Position numbers and translations under genes: made by a program. Shown here piece after piece: positions 33,399 through 44,667 of a stretch of DNA of 64,000 nucleotides (its first letter is position 1; the number at the start of each line of letters is the position of its first letter). The notes under the pieces were generated by a model that was not told where the DNA came from, made no database searches, and saw only the letters and a list, made by a program, of their open reading frames with translations. The stretch is from Strigamia acuminata (Eukaryota > Arthropoda > Chilopoda > Geophilomorpha > Linotaeniidae), in NCBI GenBank assembly GCA_949358305.1, contig OX442317.1:15690491-15754490 (forward strand). Reading direction: 5' to 3'.

Positions 33399-36300
33399 AA
33401 ACTCCGTCAAATTCTGTCAAAATCTGTCAAAATCCGTCAAAATCCGTCAAATTTTGTCAAACTTTGTCAAAATCTGTCAAAATCCGTCAAAATCTGTCAA
33501 ATTCCGTCAAATTCCGTCAAATTCCGTCAAAATCCGTCAAATTCCGTCAAATTCCGTCAACTTTTGTCAAATTTTGTCAAAATCCGTCAAAATCCGTCAA
33601 ATTCCGTCAAATTCCGTCAAATTCCGTCAAAATCCGTCAAATTCCGTCAAATTTCGTCAAATTCCGTCAAAATCCGTCAAATTCCGTCAAATTCCGTCAA
33701 ATTTTGTCAAATTTTGTCAAAATCCGTCAAAATCCGTCAAATTCCGTCAAATTCCGTCAAATTCCGTCAAATTTTGTCAAAATCCGTCAAAATTCGTCAA
33801 AATCCGTCAAATTCCGTCAAATTCCGTCAAATTCCGTCAAAATCCGTCAAAATCCGTCAAATTCCGTCAAAATCCGTCAAAATCCGTCAAATTTTGTCAA
33901 AATCCGTCAAATTCCGTTAAAATCCGTCAAAATCCGTCAAAATCCGTCAAAATCCGTCAAATTTTGTCAAAATCCGTCAAATTTTGTCAAAATCTGTCAA
34001 ATTTTGTCAAAATCCGTCAAATTTTGTCACATTCCGTCAAATTCCGTCAAAATCCGTTAAAATCCGTTAAAATCCGTCAAATTCCGTCAAATTCTGTCAA
34101 ATTCCGTCAAATTCCGTCAAATTCCGTCAAAATCCGTCAAAATCCGTCAAATTCTGTCAAAATCCATCAAATTTTGTCAAAATCCGTCAAATTCCGTCAA
34201 ATTCCGTCAAATTCCGTCAAATTCTGTCAAATTCCGTCAAAATGTGTCAAAATCCGTCAAATTCCGTCAAAATCCATCAAATTTTGTCAAGATCCGTCAA
34301 ATTCCGTCACATTCCGTCAAATTCCGTCAAAATCCGTCAAAATCCGTCAAAATCCGTCAAAATCCGTCAAAATCCGTCAAAATTCGTCAAAATCCGTCAA
34401 AATCCGTCAAATTTTGTCAAAATCCGTCAAATTTCGTCAAATTTTGTCACATTCCGTCAAATTCCGTCAAAATCCGTCAAAATCCGTCAAAATCCGTCAA
34501 AATCCGTCAAAATCCGTCAAAATCCGTCAAAATCCGTCAAAATCCGTCAAATTCCGTCAAATTTTGTCAAAATCCGTCAAAATCCGTAAAATTCCGTCAA
34601 ATTCCGTCAAATTCCGTCAAAATCCATCAAAATCCGTCAAATTTTGTCAAAATCCGTCAAAATCCGTCAAAATCCGTCAAATTCCGTCAAATTCTGTCAA
34701 ATTCCGTCAAATTCCGTCAAATTCCGTCAAAATTCGTCAAAATCCGTCAAAATCCGTCAAAATCCGTCAAATTTTGTCAAAATCCGTCAAATTCCGTCAA
34801 ATTTTGTCACATTCCGTCAAAATCCGTCAAAATCCGTCAAAATCCGTCAAAATCCGTCAAAATCCGTCAAATTCCATCAAAATCCGTCAAATTCCGTCAA
34901 ATTTTGTCAAAATCCGTCAAAATCCGTCAAATTCCGTCAAATTCCGTCAAATTTTGTCAAAATCCGTCAAAATCCGTCAAAATCTGTCAAATTCCGTCAA
35001 ATTCCGTCAAATTCCGTCAAATTCTGTCAAATTCCGTCAAATTCCGTCAAAATCCGTCAAAATCCGTCAAAATCCGTCAAAATCCATCAAATTTTGTCAA
35101 AATCCGTCAAATTCCGTCAAATTCCGTCAAATTCCGTCAAATTCCGTCAAAATCCATCAAAATCCGTCAAATTTTGTCAAAATCCGTCAAAATCCGTCAA
35201 AATCCGTCAAATTCCGTCAAATTCTGTCAAATTCCGTCAAATTCCGTCAAATTCCGTCAAAATTCGTCAAAATCCGTCAAAATCCGTCAAAATCCGTCAA
35301 ATTTTGTCAAAATCCGTCAAATTCCGTCAAATTTTGTCACATTCCGTCAAAATCCGTCAAAATCCGTCAAAATCCGTCAAAATCTGTCAAATTCCGTCAA
35401 AATCCGTCAAAATCCGTCAAATTCCGTCAAATTCCGTCAAATTTTGTCAAACTTTGTCAAAATCCGTCAAAATCCGTCAAAATCCGTCAAATTCCGTCAA
35501 ATTCCGTCAAAATCCGTCAAAATCCGTCAAATTCCGTCAAATTCCGTCAAAATCCGTCAAAATCCGTCAAAATCCGTCAAAATCCGTCAAATTTTGTCAA
35601 AATCCGTCAAATTTTGTCAAAATCCGTCAAATTCCGTCAAATTTTGTCACATTCCGTCAAATTCCGTCAAAATCCGTCAAAATCCGTTAAAATCCGTCAA
35701 ATTCCGTCAAATTCCGTCAAATTCCGTCAAATTCCGTCAAATTCCGTCAAAATCCGTCAAAATCCGTGAAATTTTGTCAAAATCCGTCAAAATCCGTCAA
35801 AATCCGTCAAATTCCGTCAAATTCTGTCAAATTCCGTCAAATTCCGTCAAATTCCGTCAAAATTCGTCAAAATCCGTCAAAATCCGTCAAAATCCGTCAA
35901 ATTTTGTCAAAATCCGTCAAATTCTGTCAAATTCCGTCAAATTCCGTCAAATTCCGTCAAAATTCGTCAAAATCCGTCAAAATCCGTCAAATTCCGTCAA
36001 ATTTTGTCAAAATCCGTCAAAATCCGTCAAAATCTGTCAAATTCCGTCAAATTCCGTAAAATTCCGTAAAATTCTGTCAAATTCCGTCACATTCCGTCAA
36101 ATTCCGTCAAAATCCGTCAAAATCCGTCAAATTCCGTCAAAATCCATCAAATTTTGTCAAAATCCGTCAAATTCCGTCAAATTCCGTCAAATTCCGTCAA
36201 ATTCCGTCAAAATCCATCAAAATCCGTCAAATTTTGTCAAAATCCGTCAAAATCCGTCAAAATCCGTCAAATTCCGTCAAATTCTGTCAAATTCCGTCAA

Positions 36301-36645
36301 ATTCCGTCAAATTCCGTCAAAATTCGTCAAAATCCGTCAAAATCCGTCAAAATCCGTCAAATTTTGTCAAAATCCGTCAAATTCCGTCAAATTTTGTCAC
36401 ATTCCGTCAAAATCCGTCAAAATCCGTCAAAATCCGTCAAAATCTGTCAAATTCCGTCAAAATCCGTCAAAATCCGTCAAATTCCGTCAAATTCCGTCAA
36501 ATTTTGTCAAACTTTGTCAAAATCCGTCAAAATCCGTCAAAATCCGTCAAATTCCGTCAAATTCCGTCAAAATCCGTCAAAATCCGTCAAAATCCGTCAA
36601 ATTCCGTCAAATTCCGTCAAAATCCGTCAAAATCCGTCAAAATCC
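33399..36645 (+). repeat. 10-bp satellite, second block
   Basis: About 3.25 kb of the same GTCAAAWTCC satellite. The first 1923 bp repeat the block at 28184-30106 variant by variant (part of the 5215-bp duplication). The remaining 1.3 kb continues with further reshuffled copies of the same variant strings (the ATTCTG-led string recurs at 35221, 35821, 35921 and 36281). It ends at the Gypsy-2 LTR. Confidence 0.95.
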
Positions 36646-36858
36646 TGTTAGATTCTGATTATAAATTAACTATTAAGTGTGAATTGACTGTGTTATATGA
36701 TTGTTGTAACAATGTGCCATGGTTGGTGATTGTTTGGAAACTAACCATGGCAACACATATTCTGGAATTCAGTTGTGTACGATGAGTTCATTAAATGAGA
36801 GTGAACATGTTTTCCGTGTCTAAATTAAAGAGTGACATCGAGTTGTAAGAACTCTTCA
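36646..36858 (+). repeat. 5' LTR of Gypsy-2
   Basis: 213 bp, TGTTAGAT to ACTCTTCA, inserted in satellite. Same length and end as the Gypsy-1 LTR but strongly diverged inside. It keeps the CCATGG-centred inverted repeat (GCCATGGTTGG at 36716-36726, CTAACCATGGC at 36741-36751). Confidence 0.88.
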
Positions 36859-36859
36859 G

Positions 36860-36873
36860 TGGTATCCACGAGA
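36860..36873 (+). promoter_or_regulatory. Gypsy-2 candidate primer binding site
   Basis: TGGTATCCACGAGA, 1 nt behind the LTR. It has the TGG expected for pairing with a tRNA CCA end; I cannot name the tRNA. Confidence 0.55.
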
Positions 36874-37180
36874 AAAAGCCATAGTAGTACAATTGGACAG
36901 TATGTTGGACAGAGGAAGCTCCCGAGATGGGGCACATTAGGAAATTGTGAGTTTTTGCCTACTTTTGCTGCGATTGATGAGTGCCGCGTCGGCGAGTCGA
37001 CGTTCGGGCGGAGCTTTGGACTCTTATTGGTGGCGTGCGGCGTGCGAGCCGTCGGCGACGTCGTGTAGACGTGCGCAAGAGAAATTTCGACGTCGAGACG
37101 AACGTCGGGCCTACGTGATCGAACACGGGTCGTCGAACGCGAGGTTTGCCGGTCTGTGTGGGTTTGTGCTGTTGTTGACC
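36874..37180 (+). other. Gypsy-2 leader
   Basis: About 310 bp between primer site and gag ATG. The gag frame is open upstream to 36947 but without homology-like features, so I treat it as leader. Confidence 0.6.
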
Positions 37181-40100
37181 ATGGCACAACTGATGCTTGG
37201 CGGCATTCCGCCGTTTTCCGGTTCCACGCTGCATGAGTGGACAAGCTGGAAGCAAACTTACCAGCAGTTTGTGCTGTTGAACAAGGTGGAAGCAGACAGA
37301 CAGGTCCCGCTACTTTTGACTGTCATTGGCATACCAATGTTCGATAAAATCAAGCGGTGGGCGCATCCGAAGGAAGTCGTCACGATGGGTTTGGATGCGA
37401 TTTTGGACGTGGTTGAGGAGCACTACACGTCAGTTGACACCCCGTATATGGCTCGGCAGCGATTCGGAGCGCGCAAACGCCACGAGGGAGAGTCGGTGGA
37501 AAAATACATAGCAGAGTTACGGATTCTGTCTCAACGTTGCGGATTCGCAACCAAGGAAGAAACGGACGGGGCGATCGTCCATCAGGTGGTACGAGGATCG
37601 CGGAATGAGGTTTTGGTCCGCGAGATTCTTCTCAACATGCCGTTGACGGCAGAACAGGTGACAAAACGTGCCGTCGCCCACGAGATGGCCCACATTGCGG
37701 CGTCGGGACGCGAAGAACCGTTGCCTTTCACGGATGAAGAGCCGACCAAAGCGCCAGCTTCGGCGGCGTTGATGCAGTTGTCGATGGGTGGCCGCCGCGG
37801 TCCGCAGAGGGGCCGTGGAAGAGCCAACCAATTCGGTTCACCCGGTTTTTCAGGCGCAGGGACCAGTGCTCAACGTGGTTCGTTTCAGCGACCTTGGCGC
37901 GGGCGCCAGGGGCAGAGTAGTGGGCGAGGCGGCCAACCTGTAAAAAGGGATGGCACGCCCGTCGACTGTTTTCGTTGCGGCGGACCGCATTTCGTTAGGG
38001 ATTGCCCGTTTGAGCCAGCATTGGAACCAAGAGCCGGTCAAGATCAACGACCGGGTGGCCGCATGATTGGCGAGTGGCGTAAGAAGGCGAACGATCAGGA
38101 GGGAGCGTGCCCACCGGCGACGTTTCCAGCCGAAGTTGACGGCAGTTTTGGTGGAGCAGGAGGTTCTGATGAGAAGTGGAGGCAGCGGAACGTTCCAATC
38201 AACGTGATACAGGAGCAAGACGAGGATTTCGCCTTGTTTCATGTCGTTGGAGCGAGAGTGAGGTCGCCGCCCCTTATTGTGCAGGTGGTTTTGAATTCTT
38301 TCAGGCTTAACCTATTGTTGGATACCGGCAGCGAGGTGTCGGTGCTGAATGCGACTGATTGCAACGTCTTGCTGACCAAGCGATTGATTACGAGGAGGGC
38401 GATTACCCCCACTTCAGTTAAGCTGTTTGCATACCAACACCAGCCCATTGACGTGTTGGGACAGGTGTGGCTGAATATGCATATGGGTGAGGTAACTGCA
38501 AGGGTAAATTTTGTTGTGGTGGGGCGTCAGGGCCCTAGTCTTATTGGTCGGGATGCTGTACACAAGTTTGGTTGGCATAATATTTCTGCCGCTTTAATTT
38601 CAGGAGATGGACGTGACCCGGCGCCGCCAGCGGAGGGTGACGGAGCTGCTGTGAGTGGTCAACACCCGTCGGCGAGCCCAGTGGATCACGTTGAAGCGTC
38701 GAGTGCGAGTGCCCAGAGAGCTGGTTCCTTGAGTGAATTGTTATTGCGTTACGCACACGTGTTTAGCGAGTGCCTTGGAACTTACAAAGGTGAACCGGTT
38801 GATCTTATTTTAAGACCAGATGCGGTTCCCAGATTTTACAGGCCGAGGCCTATTCCACTACCACTTAGAGATGCGGTCAGTTTGGAGATAGACGATTTGA
38901 TTTCCAAAGGGGTGTTCAAGCCAATTCCGTTCTCCGTGTGGGGGACTCCCCTGGTCACAGTACAGAAGAAAGACGGGGGGGTTCGCCTGTGCGGGGATTA
39001 CAGGTCCACCGTGAACGCTAATTTACAGCCTGACCCGTACCCCCTGCCTCGCATAGCCGAGTTGCTTGCGTCTATTGGCAGAGCGCGGTTCTTCAGTACG
39101 CTTGACCTCAGGCAAGCGTATCTGCAAATTCCGCTATCAGAGAGGTCTGCTGTTATTGCGGCTGTGAACACCCCAAAAGGCCTTATGGCCGTTACCAGGC
39201 TCCCGTTTGGGACCATGCCATCCGCTGGGATTTTCCAGCGGATTATTATTTCAGTCCTGGACGGGGTGCCCCGCATCTTCGTCTACTTGGACGACATTCT
39301 TGTCGCAACGTGGGATTTACCAGAACATTTGTGGGTTTTGGAGCAGATTTTTCGTAGATTGGCTGATAGGGGTTTACACCTGGCTAGGGAAAAATGTTTG
39401 TTTTGTGAGAGTGGCCTAAATTTTTTGGGTTTCTCAATTAGTCAGAAGGGGGTCAGACCAATCTCGTCAAAAGTTGAGGCAGTTTTGGCAATCCCACCTC
39501 CTGTTGACGTGAAGCAGCTTAGAACATTTTTAGGGATGGTGGCGTTTTACGCCGTGTTCATTGAACACTTGGCCGACAAGGCGACCCCGCTGTACGAACT
39601 ATTGTGTGCGGAGGCAACTTGGTTCTGGAACCAGCGCAGGCAGCAGGCATTTGACGGGATCAAACGAGCTTTAACGTCCGCTCCCATTTTGACGTACTAT
39701 GATCTTCATCGTCCGCTGGTGATCGCCGCGGACGCGTCCCCTTATGGGGTAGGGGCGGTCTTGGCCCACGTTGACAAACTGGAAAGAGAACATCCAGTTG
39801 CTTTTGCCTCGAGATCCCTCAGCCGTGCCGAGAGTAACTATGCGCACATCGACAAGGAGGCGCTGTCGGTTGTATTCGCGGTGAAAAAGTTCCATATATA
39901 CCTTATGGGCAGGGAGTTCACCATCTACACCGACCATAAGCCCTTGTTGGGCATTTTGGGGTCTGACCGACCAATTCCGTTGGTGGTCAGCCCCAGAATG
40001 CTCCGTTGGGCCCTCCTTTTGTCAGCTTACTCTTATGTGTTGCGGTATCGCAGGGGAGCCGACAATTCCAATGCTGATGTCCTCAGCAGATTCCCTTGCG

Positions 40101-41731
40101 ATCCGGCGCCAGCTGAGGTTGATGACCGACCGGTATTTTTGGTCGAGATGGAGGGGGAGAACTTGTTGACAGCGGTGGAAGTCGCGAAGGCGACGGCAGT
40201 CGACACAGAGTTGACTGTGGTGGTTGCTGCGGTCCGTGGAGGAGATTTTGCCTCGCTTGCAGGTCGCCCTGAGTTGGCTGTTTATGCCAACCGTTTCGAG
40301 GAACTTTCACTTATGGCGGGAGTCCTCTTGTGGGGGGCTAGAGTGGTGGTACCTGGGGCCTTGCAGCCTAGGATGCTGCGGCTCCTTCATGAAGGCCATC
40401 CCGGCATTGTGGCCATGAAAAAGAGGGCCCGCAGTGCCGTGTGGTGGGCGGGAATTACCCCGCAAATCATTAACTTCGTGCAGAAGTGCGTCATCTGCGC
40501 GCAAAGCAGACCTTTGCCGCCACACGCACTGCCTATTTCATGGCCGCGTGCCGAGGAGCCGTGGGCCCGTGTGCACATCGACTACGCCGGTCCCATTCAG
40601 TCCCAGATGGTTTTAGTGTTGGTTGACGCCTACTCTGGATGGATCGAGGCGAGGGCGACGCGAACGGCCACTTCAGCGACCACAATTTCGATTCTCAGGC
40701 GTGTGTTTAGTACTTTTGGGCTCCCGCACCTTTTGGTCAGCGATAACGGAGCCCAGTTTACGTCTGCAGAGTTTGCCAGTTTTTTGAGGAGAAATGGGGT
40801 CGACCATATGTTCTCCCCCCCATACCACGCCCAGTCTAACGGGCAGGCGGAACGTGCGGTGCGTTGGGTCAAGGACCGTTTAGCAAAGTTCACCAAGGGA
40901 GACTTGGAACTGCGCTTGCTCAGACTTATGCTTTATCAACATACGAGCTTCCGCGGACGGGACAATCAGTCGCCAGCGATGCTATTCATTGGGCGACAGC
41001 CTTTTAATTTTTTGGATTTGGTAAAACCCAGGTGCGCGGTGAGTGTGGCGGCTACTAACTCTCGTTTCAGGAACTTTACCGTGGGCGACAGACTATGGTA
41101 CAAGTCGTTTCCGGCAAGTACCCCGCTGTGGCGGCCGGGGGTTGTTTTGGAGAGGAGCGGCGAGGTCGTCTATCGCTTGAGGGATGTCCAGACCAACAAG
41201 CAAGTGGTCAGACACCTGAACCACGTGAGGAGACGCGATGCGGCGGACCCGAGCGAAGTGGTGACTTCAGTGCCGGTCGTGGTGCCGGTTACTCCCGAAG
41301 GTGAGGGCGAGTTGAGGCTTTACACCTATGCGCCGTTGCCAGGGACGCCACCCGTCCTGTTGCCCCCAACACCACCAACACCACAGACGCCACCGCAACC
41401 TGTTCTCACCCCACCGCAAGTTGTGAATCCGACATTTGCGACAACGGTTTCTCCCACTGTACAACCGACTCCAACGTTACCGCCGCAAATGTACGTGACA
41501 ACAGAAGAGGATTTTATTAAAATTCCCAAACCAAAAAGGGGAAAAGGACAGCAAAGAGAAATTACGGATTTTCGGATTGAAATGCCGCTAGTTGAACCCG
41601 TGAAGCAAATTCCCGTCCAACAAGCTCCCATTCCTACCAATCCGATTCCTCCTCCTATCCCTACTCAAATCCACAACGATTTGACCACCCCTCCTTCCTA
41701 TGCGAGTGCCCTACAGTCTGTTGGTTTTTGA
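37181..41731 (+). CDS. Gypsy-2 gag-pol fused in frame to Copia-D fragment
   Basis: Ty3/gypsy gag-pol in one frame; start at ATG 37181 in a good context (ACCATGG). By residue: gag about 1-255; zinc knuckle CFRCGGPHFVRDC about 263, spaced CX2CX3HX4C, one residue short of the usual CX2CX4HX4C; protease LLLDTGSEVSVL about 379; RT about 560-740 with YLDDILVAT at about 700; RNase H (ADASPYGVGAVLAH) about 849; integrase zinc-binding domain about 1068-1110, catalytic Asp about 1132 (HIDYAGP), Asp about 1187 (VSDNGAQF), Glu about 1222 (NGQAERAV); C-terminal domain and Pro-rich tail to about 1414. At 41425 the sequence switches, still in frame, to Copia-D (from NPTFATTV, residue about 434 of Copia-A) and stops at 41731 inside the solo LTR. 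No 3' LTR of Gypsy-2 is present, so it cannot transpose by itself, but all enzymatic domains are intact. Confidence 0.9.
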   Translation: MAQLMLGGIPPFSGSTLHEWTSWKQTYQQFVLLNKVEADRQVPLLLTVIGIPMFDKIKRWAHPKEVVTMGLDAILDVVEEHYTSVDTPYMARQRFGARKRHEGESVEKYIAELRILSQRCGFATKEETDGAIVHQVVRGSRNEVLVREILLNMPLTAEQVTKRAVAHEMAHIAASGREEPLPFTDEEPTKAPASAALMQLSMGGRRGPQRGRGRANQFGSPGFSGAGTSAQRGSFQRPWRGRQGQSSGRGGQPVKRDGTPVDCFRCGGPHFVRDCPFEPALEPRAGQDQRPGGRMIGEWRKKANDQEGACPPATFPAEVDGSFGGAGGSDEKWRQRNVPINVIQEQDEDFALFHVVGARVRSPPLIVQVVLNSFRLNLLLDTGSEVSVLNATDCNVLLTKRLITRRAITPTSVKLFAYQHQPIDVLGQVWLNMHMGEVTARVNFVVVGRQGPSLIGRDAVHKFGWHNISAALISGDGRDPAPPAEGDGAAVSGQHPSASPVDHVEASSASAQRAGSLSELLLRYAHVFSECLGTYKGEPVDLILRPDAVPRFYRPRPIPLPLRDAVSLEIDDLISKGVFKPIPFSVWGTPLVTVQKKDGGVRLCGDYRSTVNANLQPDPYPLPRIAELLASIGRARFFSTLDLRQAYLQIPLSERSAVIAAVNTPKGLMAVTRLPFGTMPSAGIFQRIIISVLDGVPRIFVYLDDILVATWDLPEHLWVLEQIFRRLADRGLHLAREKCLFCESGLNFLGFSISQKGVRPISSKVEAVLAIPPPVDVKQLRTFLGMVAFYAVFIEHLADKATPLYELLCAEATWFWNQRRQQAFDGIKRALTSAPILTYYDLHRPLVIAADASPYGVGAVLAHVDKLEREHPVAFASRSLSRAESNYAHIDKEALSVVFAVKKFHIYLMGREFTIYTDHKPLLGILGSDRPIPLVVSPRMLRWALLLSAYSYVLRYRRGADNSNADVLSRFPCDPAPAEVDDRPVFLVEMEGENLLTAVEVAKATAVDTELTVVVAAVRGGDFASLAGRPELAVYANRFEELSLMAGVLLWGARVVVPGALQPRMLRLLHEGHPGIVAMKKRARSAVWWAGITPQIINFVQKCVICAQSRPLPPHALPISWPRAEEPWARVHIDYAGPIQSQMVLVLVDAYSGWIEARATRTATSATTISILRRVFSTFGLPHLLVSDNGAQFTSAEFASFLRRNGVDHMFSPPYHAQSNGQAERAVRWVKDRLAKFTKGDLELRLLRLMLYQHTSFRGRDNQSPAMLFIGRQPFNFLDLVKPRCAVSVAATNSRFRNFTVGDRLWYKSFPASTPLWRPGVVLERSGEVVYRLRDVQTNKQVVRHLNHVRRRDAADPSEVVTSVPVVVPVTPEGEGELRLYTYAPLPGTPPVLLPPTPPTPQTPPQPVLTPPQVVNPTFATTVSPTVQPTPTLPPQMYVTTEEDFIKIPKPKRGKGQQREITDFRIEMPLVEPVKQIPVQQAPIPTNPIPPPIPTQIHNDLTTPPSYASALQSVGF

Positions 41732-42259
41732 GAAACCCAAATGTTTTATGTCGATGTGATATAGAATCACATTTTGATTGTTTAGTTTAATTATCTCGAT
41801 GTATTAATTCACATGTTTATTTACTTTGGTATTATGTTTGCTTTATGCATTTAGGCATGAAGCATCATGCATTCCCTAGCTATATTTTTATGTTATCACA
41901 TGTTTTATTTTTATGTAATGCATAATTCCGACACAAGGTGTCGTGGCTTATGTTTTCCCATCCAAGATGGCCGCGCACAGCGATGTGTGCTCTCCTATTG
42001 ATTTTCCCTTTGAAAAGGATCCCATATGTAAGCTTTTTCTTGTTTATATTAAATGCCTATTATTTTAGAGTCTTTAGTATTGTTTTACAGCACCTTCTGT
42101 GCTATTTAAGCGCAGATAAGCGGCATTTTGCCGCGCGCTTTGTTTGGAATCGGTCACGTCGCTTTTACGTTCGTGTCAGAGACACGACGCCGCCATTTTC
42201 GCTTCCACACACTCGGTTTATACCGAATATGCGCCGCTTGCCTCTGCTACTAATGTTCA
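41719..42259 (+). repeat. Solo LTR of a further copia family
   Basis: 541 bp from TGTTGGTTTTTGAG to AATGTTCA with the perfect target duplication CAGTC (41714-41718 and 42260-42264), so it is an LTR left after recombination between two ends. Related to the LTR at 1-451. Contains YY1-like CCAAGATGGCCGC (41962-41974), a GCACAG/GTGTGC hairpin just behind it, and GCGGC/GCCGC (42122-42136) after GATAAG. Confidence 0.93.
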
Positions 42260-44572
42260 CAGTCAATCCCGACGGCAATTCCTCCTGCGATTCACAACGC
42301 AAATTCCTTTCCACCCCTCGGCAATCCGTCTCAACCGAAAAAGAAGGTCATCGCCAACCCAGCCTCCGTCAAGGACGCCACCGGCTTATGGCATAGCTGT
42401 CTTGGCCACCTTCATACGAATGGAATGAAGCTATTGGCCGCAAACGACCAAGTTTACGGAATGTCACCAGGGGAAGTGAGCAGGGAATTGGCCTGCAACG
42501 ACTGCAGAATAGCCAAATCGACAAAAGCTTCTCATAAGCCTGATCCGAATCCCTCGACTACGAAGCCTTTGGACCTTCTCCACATGGATATTTGGGGGCC
42601 CGCCCCTGTGCCATCGTTTGGAGGAGCGCGTTTCGTCCTTACCGTCATCGACGACGCGACACGCTATTGCTGGATTATACCACTAGCCCAGAAATCGCAG
42701 GTTTTCGCAACCTTTAAGGACTTCGTCGCTCGAGTTGAGAGAATCCAGGACACCCAAATAAAAGCAATTCGGACTGATCGAGGCGGAGAGTTTATGTCAA
42801 ACGAGTTTCTCCGATATCTACAAGACAAGGGCATCCAAGGTCAGCGAACGAATCCGTCATCGCCACAGATGAACGGCACGGCCGAGCGCATAAACCGGAC
42901 AATGGCCGACAACTTTCGTGCAGTCTTATCTGAAACCAAGTTGCCAGAAGCGCTCTGGGCCGAACTCGCCGTCACGTTTAGTTACATTAAAAATAGATGC
43001 CCTCATTCTCGACTTAATAATCAGGTCCCATACATCCTTTGGCGACAGAGAGCCCTTTCGTTACGACATCTACGAAAAGTCGGTTCTAAGTGCTGGGTGC
43101 ACTACACCGTGCCAGGCCGCAAGAAACTGGATCCGCGGGCCTGGGAGGGGTATTTAGTCGGCTACGCTTCTGGGACCCGTGGATACAGGATTTGGAATCC
43201 GACGGACAATAAGGTCTACGAATCTATTCACGTCAAGATCGATGAGCGGCAGTCGTATCGGAAATCCATAAAAATTTCGACGCAGCAGCCGCAACAATCG
43301 TTTACTGGTCCCGGACAACAAACAGTTACATTCGATGATAACCTCCATTATCAACAGTGGCCGAAGGGATCCGACTCTGAGGCGTCCGAACATTCCGCGA
43401 ATGATACCGACAATGGCAATAGTCAACACGTGTCAACGGCATCCGCTTCGATGCACACGCCTCCCGCATATCCGCACATCCACATTCCGCCACCGACAAC
43501 TCCGGAAAGGGAATTGCTGGATTTGTGCGTGACGTTGCCTCCAGGTTCTGCGTCCATTCGACAATCTCATCACCTTTCGTATGAAGAGGAACATGATACG
43601 GACCATAATATCCGAGAGATGGACGAATTGTCGATTTATCCAGAAACATCCGAACGCGTTGACGCATCAGCGGAACAATCGGCTCGACAATCGCCTCCAA
43701 CAACTCCTCGTACATCCGCTCCGCCATCACCTCAGCGCTCGCCAACACGTCCACTTCCTCGCGAAACACCGGTGCCGACGCCAAGGTTCATTACAACCCG
43801 TCGTCAACAACGCGTCGACGATCATGCTACGCAAGGGTTGCAAATCTTCGACCCCGATCCCAGTTCACCAGCGACTGCGCGCCACACCACTCATAAGTGG
43901 CGATTCGTCGGTGGAGATAGCGAGTGCCGTGAATGGGTACGCGAGGAACATCTGAGAAAGGATCAAAAACCCGGAAAAATCTTAATCGATGTTTATTATT
44001 TTCCAACTCCGAAGATCCGTCTAAGATCTTATCACGACATCGAGGAATATTGCATGTTGAACAACATCGATTACGACCCCGGACTATTTTTCTTCGGTAA
44101 TCTCGAGCACCAGTTACCAGTTCTTCCGGGCGTTCGTCATGCGGCTCATTTATGCCGAACCGAACCGGCTTCGTTCGCCGAAATTCCGAAATTCAACGAC
44201 GCTCCGAAGTGGCGGGAAGCCATCCAAGAGGAACTGGACACTTTCAAAGAGCGGGAGATTTACACCGAAGTTCCCCGACCACCGGACACGACAATACTTG
44301 GCTGCAAGTGGATTTTTAAGCTAAAGACCGATGCAACCGGAACCGTCACTCGATACCGAGCACGCTTAGTAGCGCAAGGTTTTTACCAAACCCTCGGTGT
44401 AGATTTCGATGAAGTATTTAGCCCGGTCGTGAACTTCGTGTTAATTCGTCTATTTTTCTGCCTTCTCGTCGTACTCCGCGGTTGGAAGGACGCCCATCTC
44501 GATGTGAAATGTGCGTACCTGTATGGGGAGCTCAAGCATAAAGTCTACATGCGAATCCCCGCAGGTGCCACA
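42260..44572 (+). pseudogene. Copia-D integrase-RT fragment, left of the Polinton
   Basis: Continues the Copia-A frame: GAG-pre-integrase (WHSCLGHLH, with Cys for the usual Arg), integrase (HMDIWGP, RTDRGGEF, GTAERINRT), linker and first half of RT (YRARLVAQGF, LDVKCAYLYG) up to IPAGAT, where the Polinton is inserted. The frame stays open for 17 bp into the element. Its remaining half lies at 61014-62132. Confidence 0.93.
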
Positions 44573-44667
44573 TGTTGTAGTAAAATATGAGATCTATGAA
44601 TACGCATTTAAGATGCAATTCTTGATTTCTACCTCAAGGAGGGATTTAAAGGGATGAAGGAGGAAAT
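44573..44667. repeat. Polinton left terminal inverted repeat
   Basis: 95 bp, from TGTTGTAGTAAAATATG to GATGAAGGAGGAAAT. By eye it is the exact reverse complement of 60919-61013. Likely carries integrase binding and the replication origin with terminal protein. Confidence 0.95.

Larger units (their letters stand above)
24892..35321 (+). repeat. Tandem duplication, 5215-bp unit
   Basis: Unit 1 is 24892-30106 and unit 2 is 30107-35321. Each holds the last part of Copia-A RT/RNase H, its LTR, Gypsy-1 integrase, the Gypsy-1 LTR and satellite. At 30107 satellite passes directly into TTTCCCTATCG of Copia-A; the shared bases at the joint are only 2-3 T. I noticed a single difference (GCAGTTCAGCGG near 27445 against GCAGTTCAGAGG near 32660). 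It overlaps the 3924-bp duplication, so the two events were successive. Confidence 0.9.

Noticed and set aside
28170-36658. Very long plus-strand open frames (390 to 804 codons) coding Ser-Val-Lys-Ile-Arg-Gln-rich repeats
   Set aside because: They are translations of a stop-free 10-bp satellite in all three frames, with no start context, no folded domain and no conserved frame.
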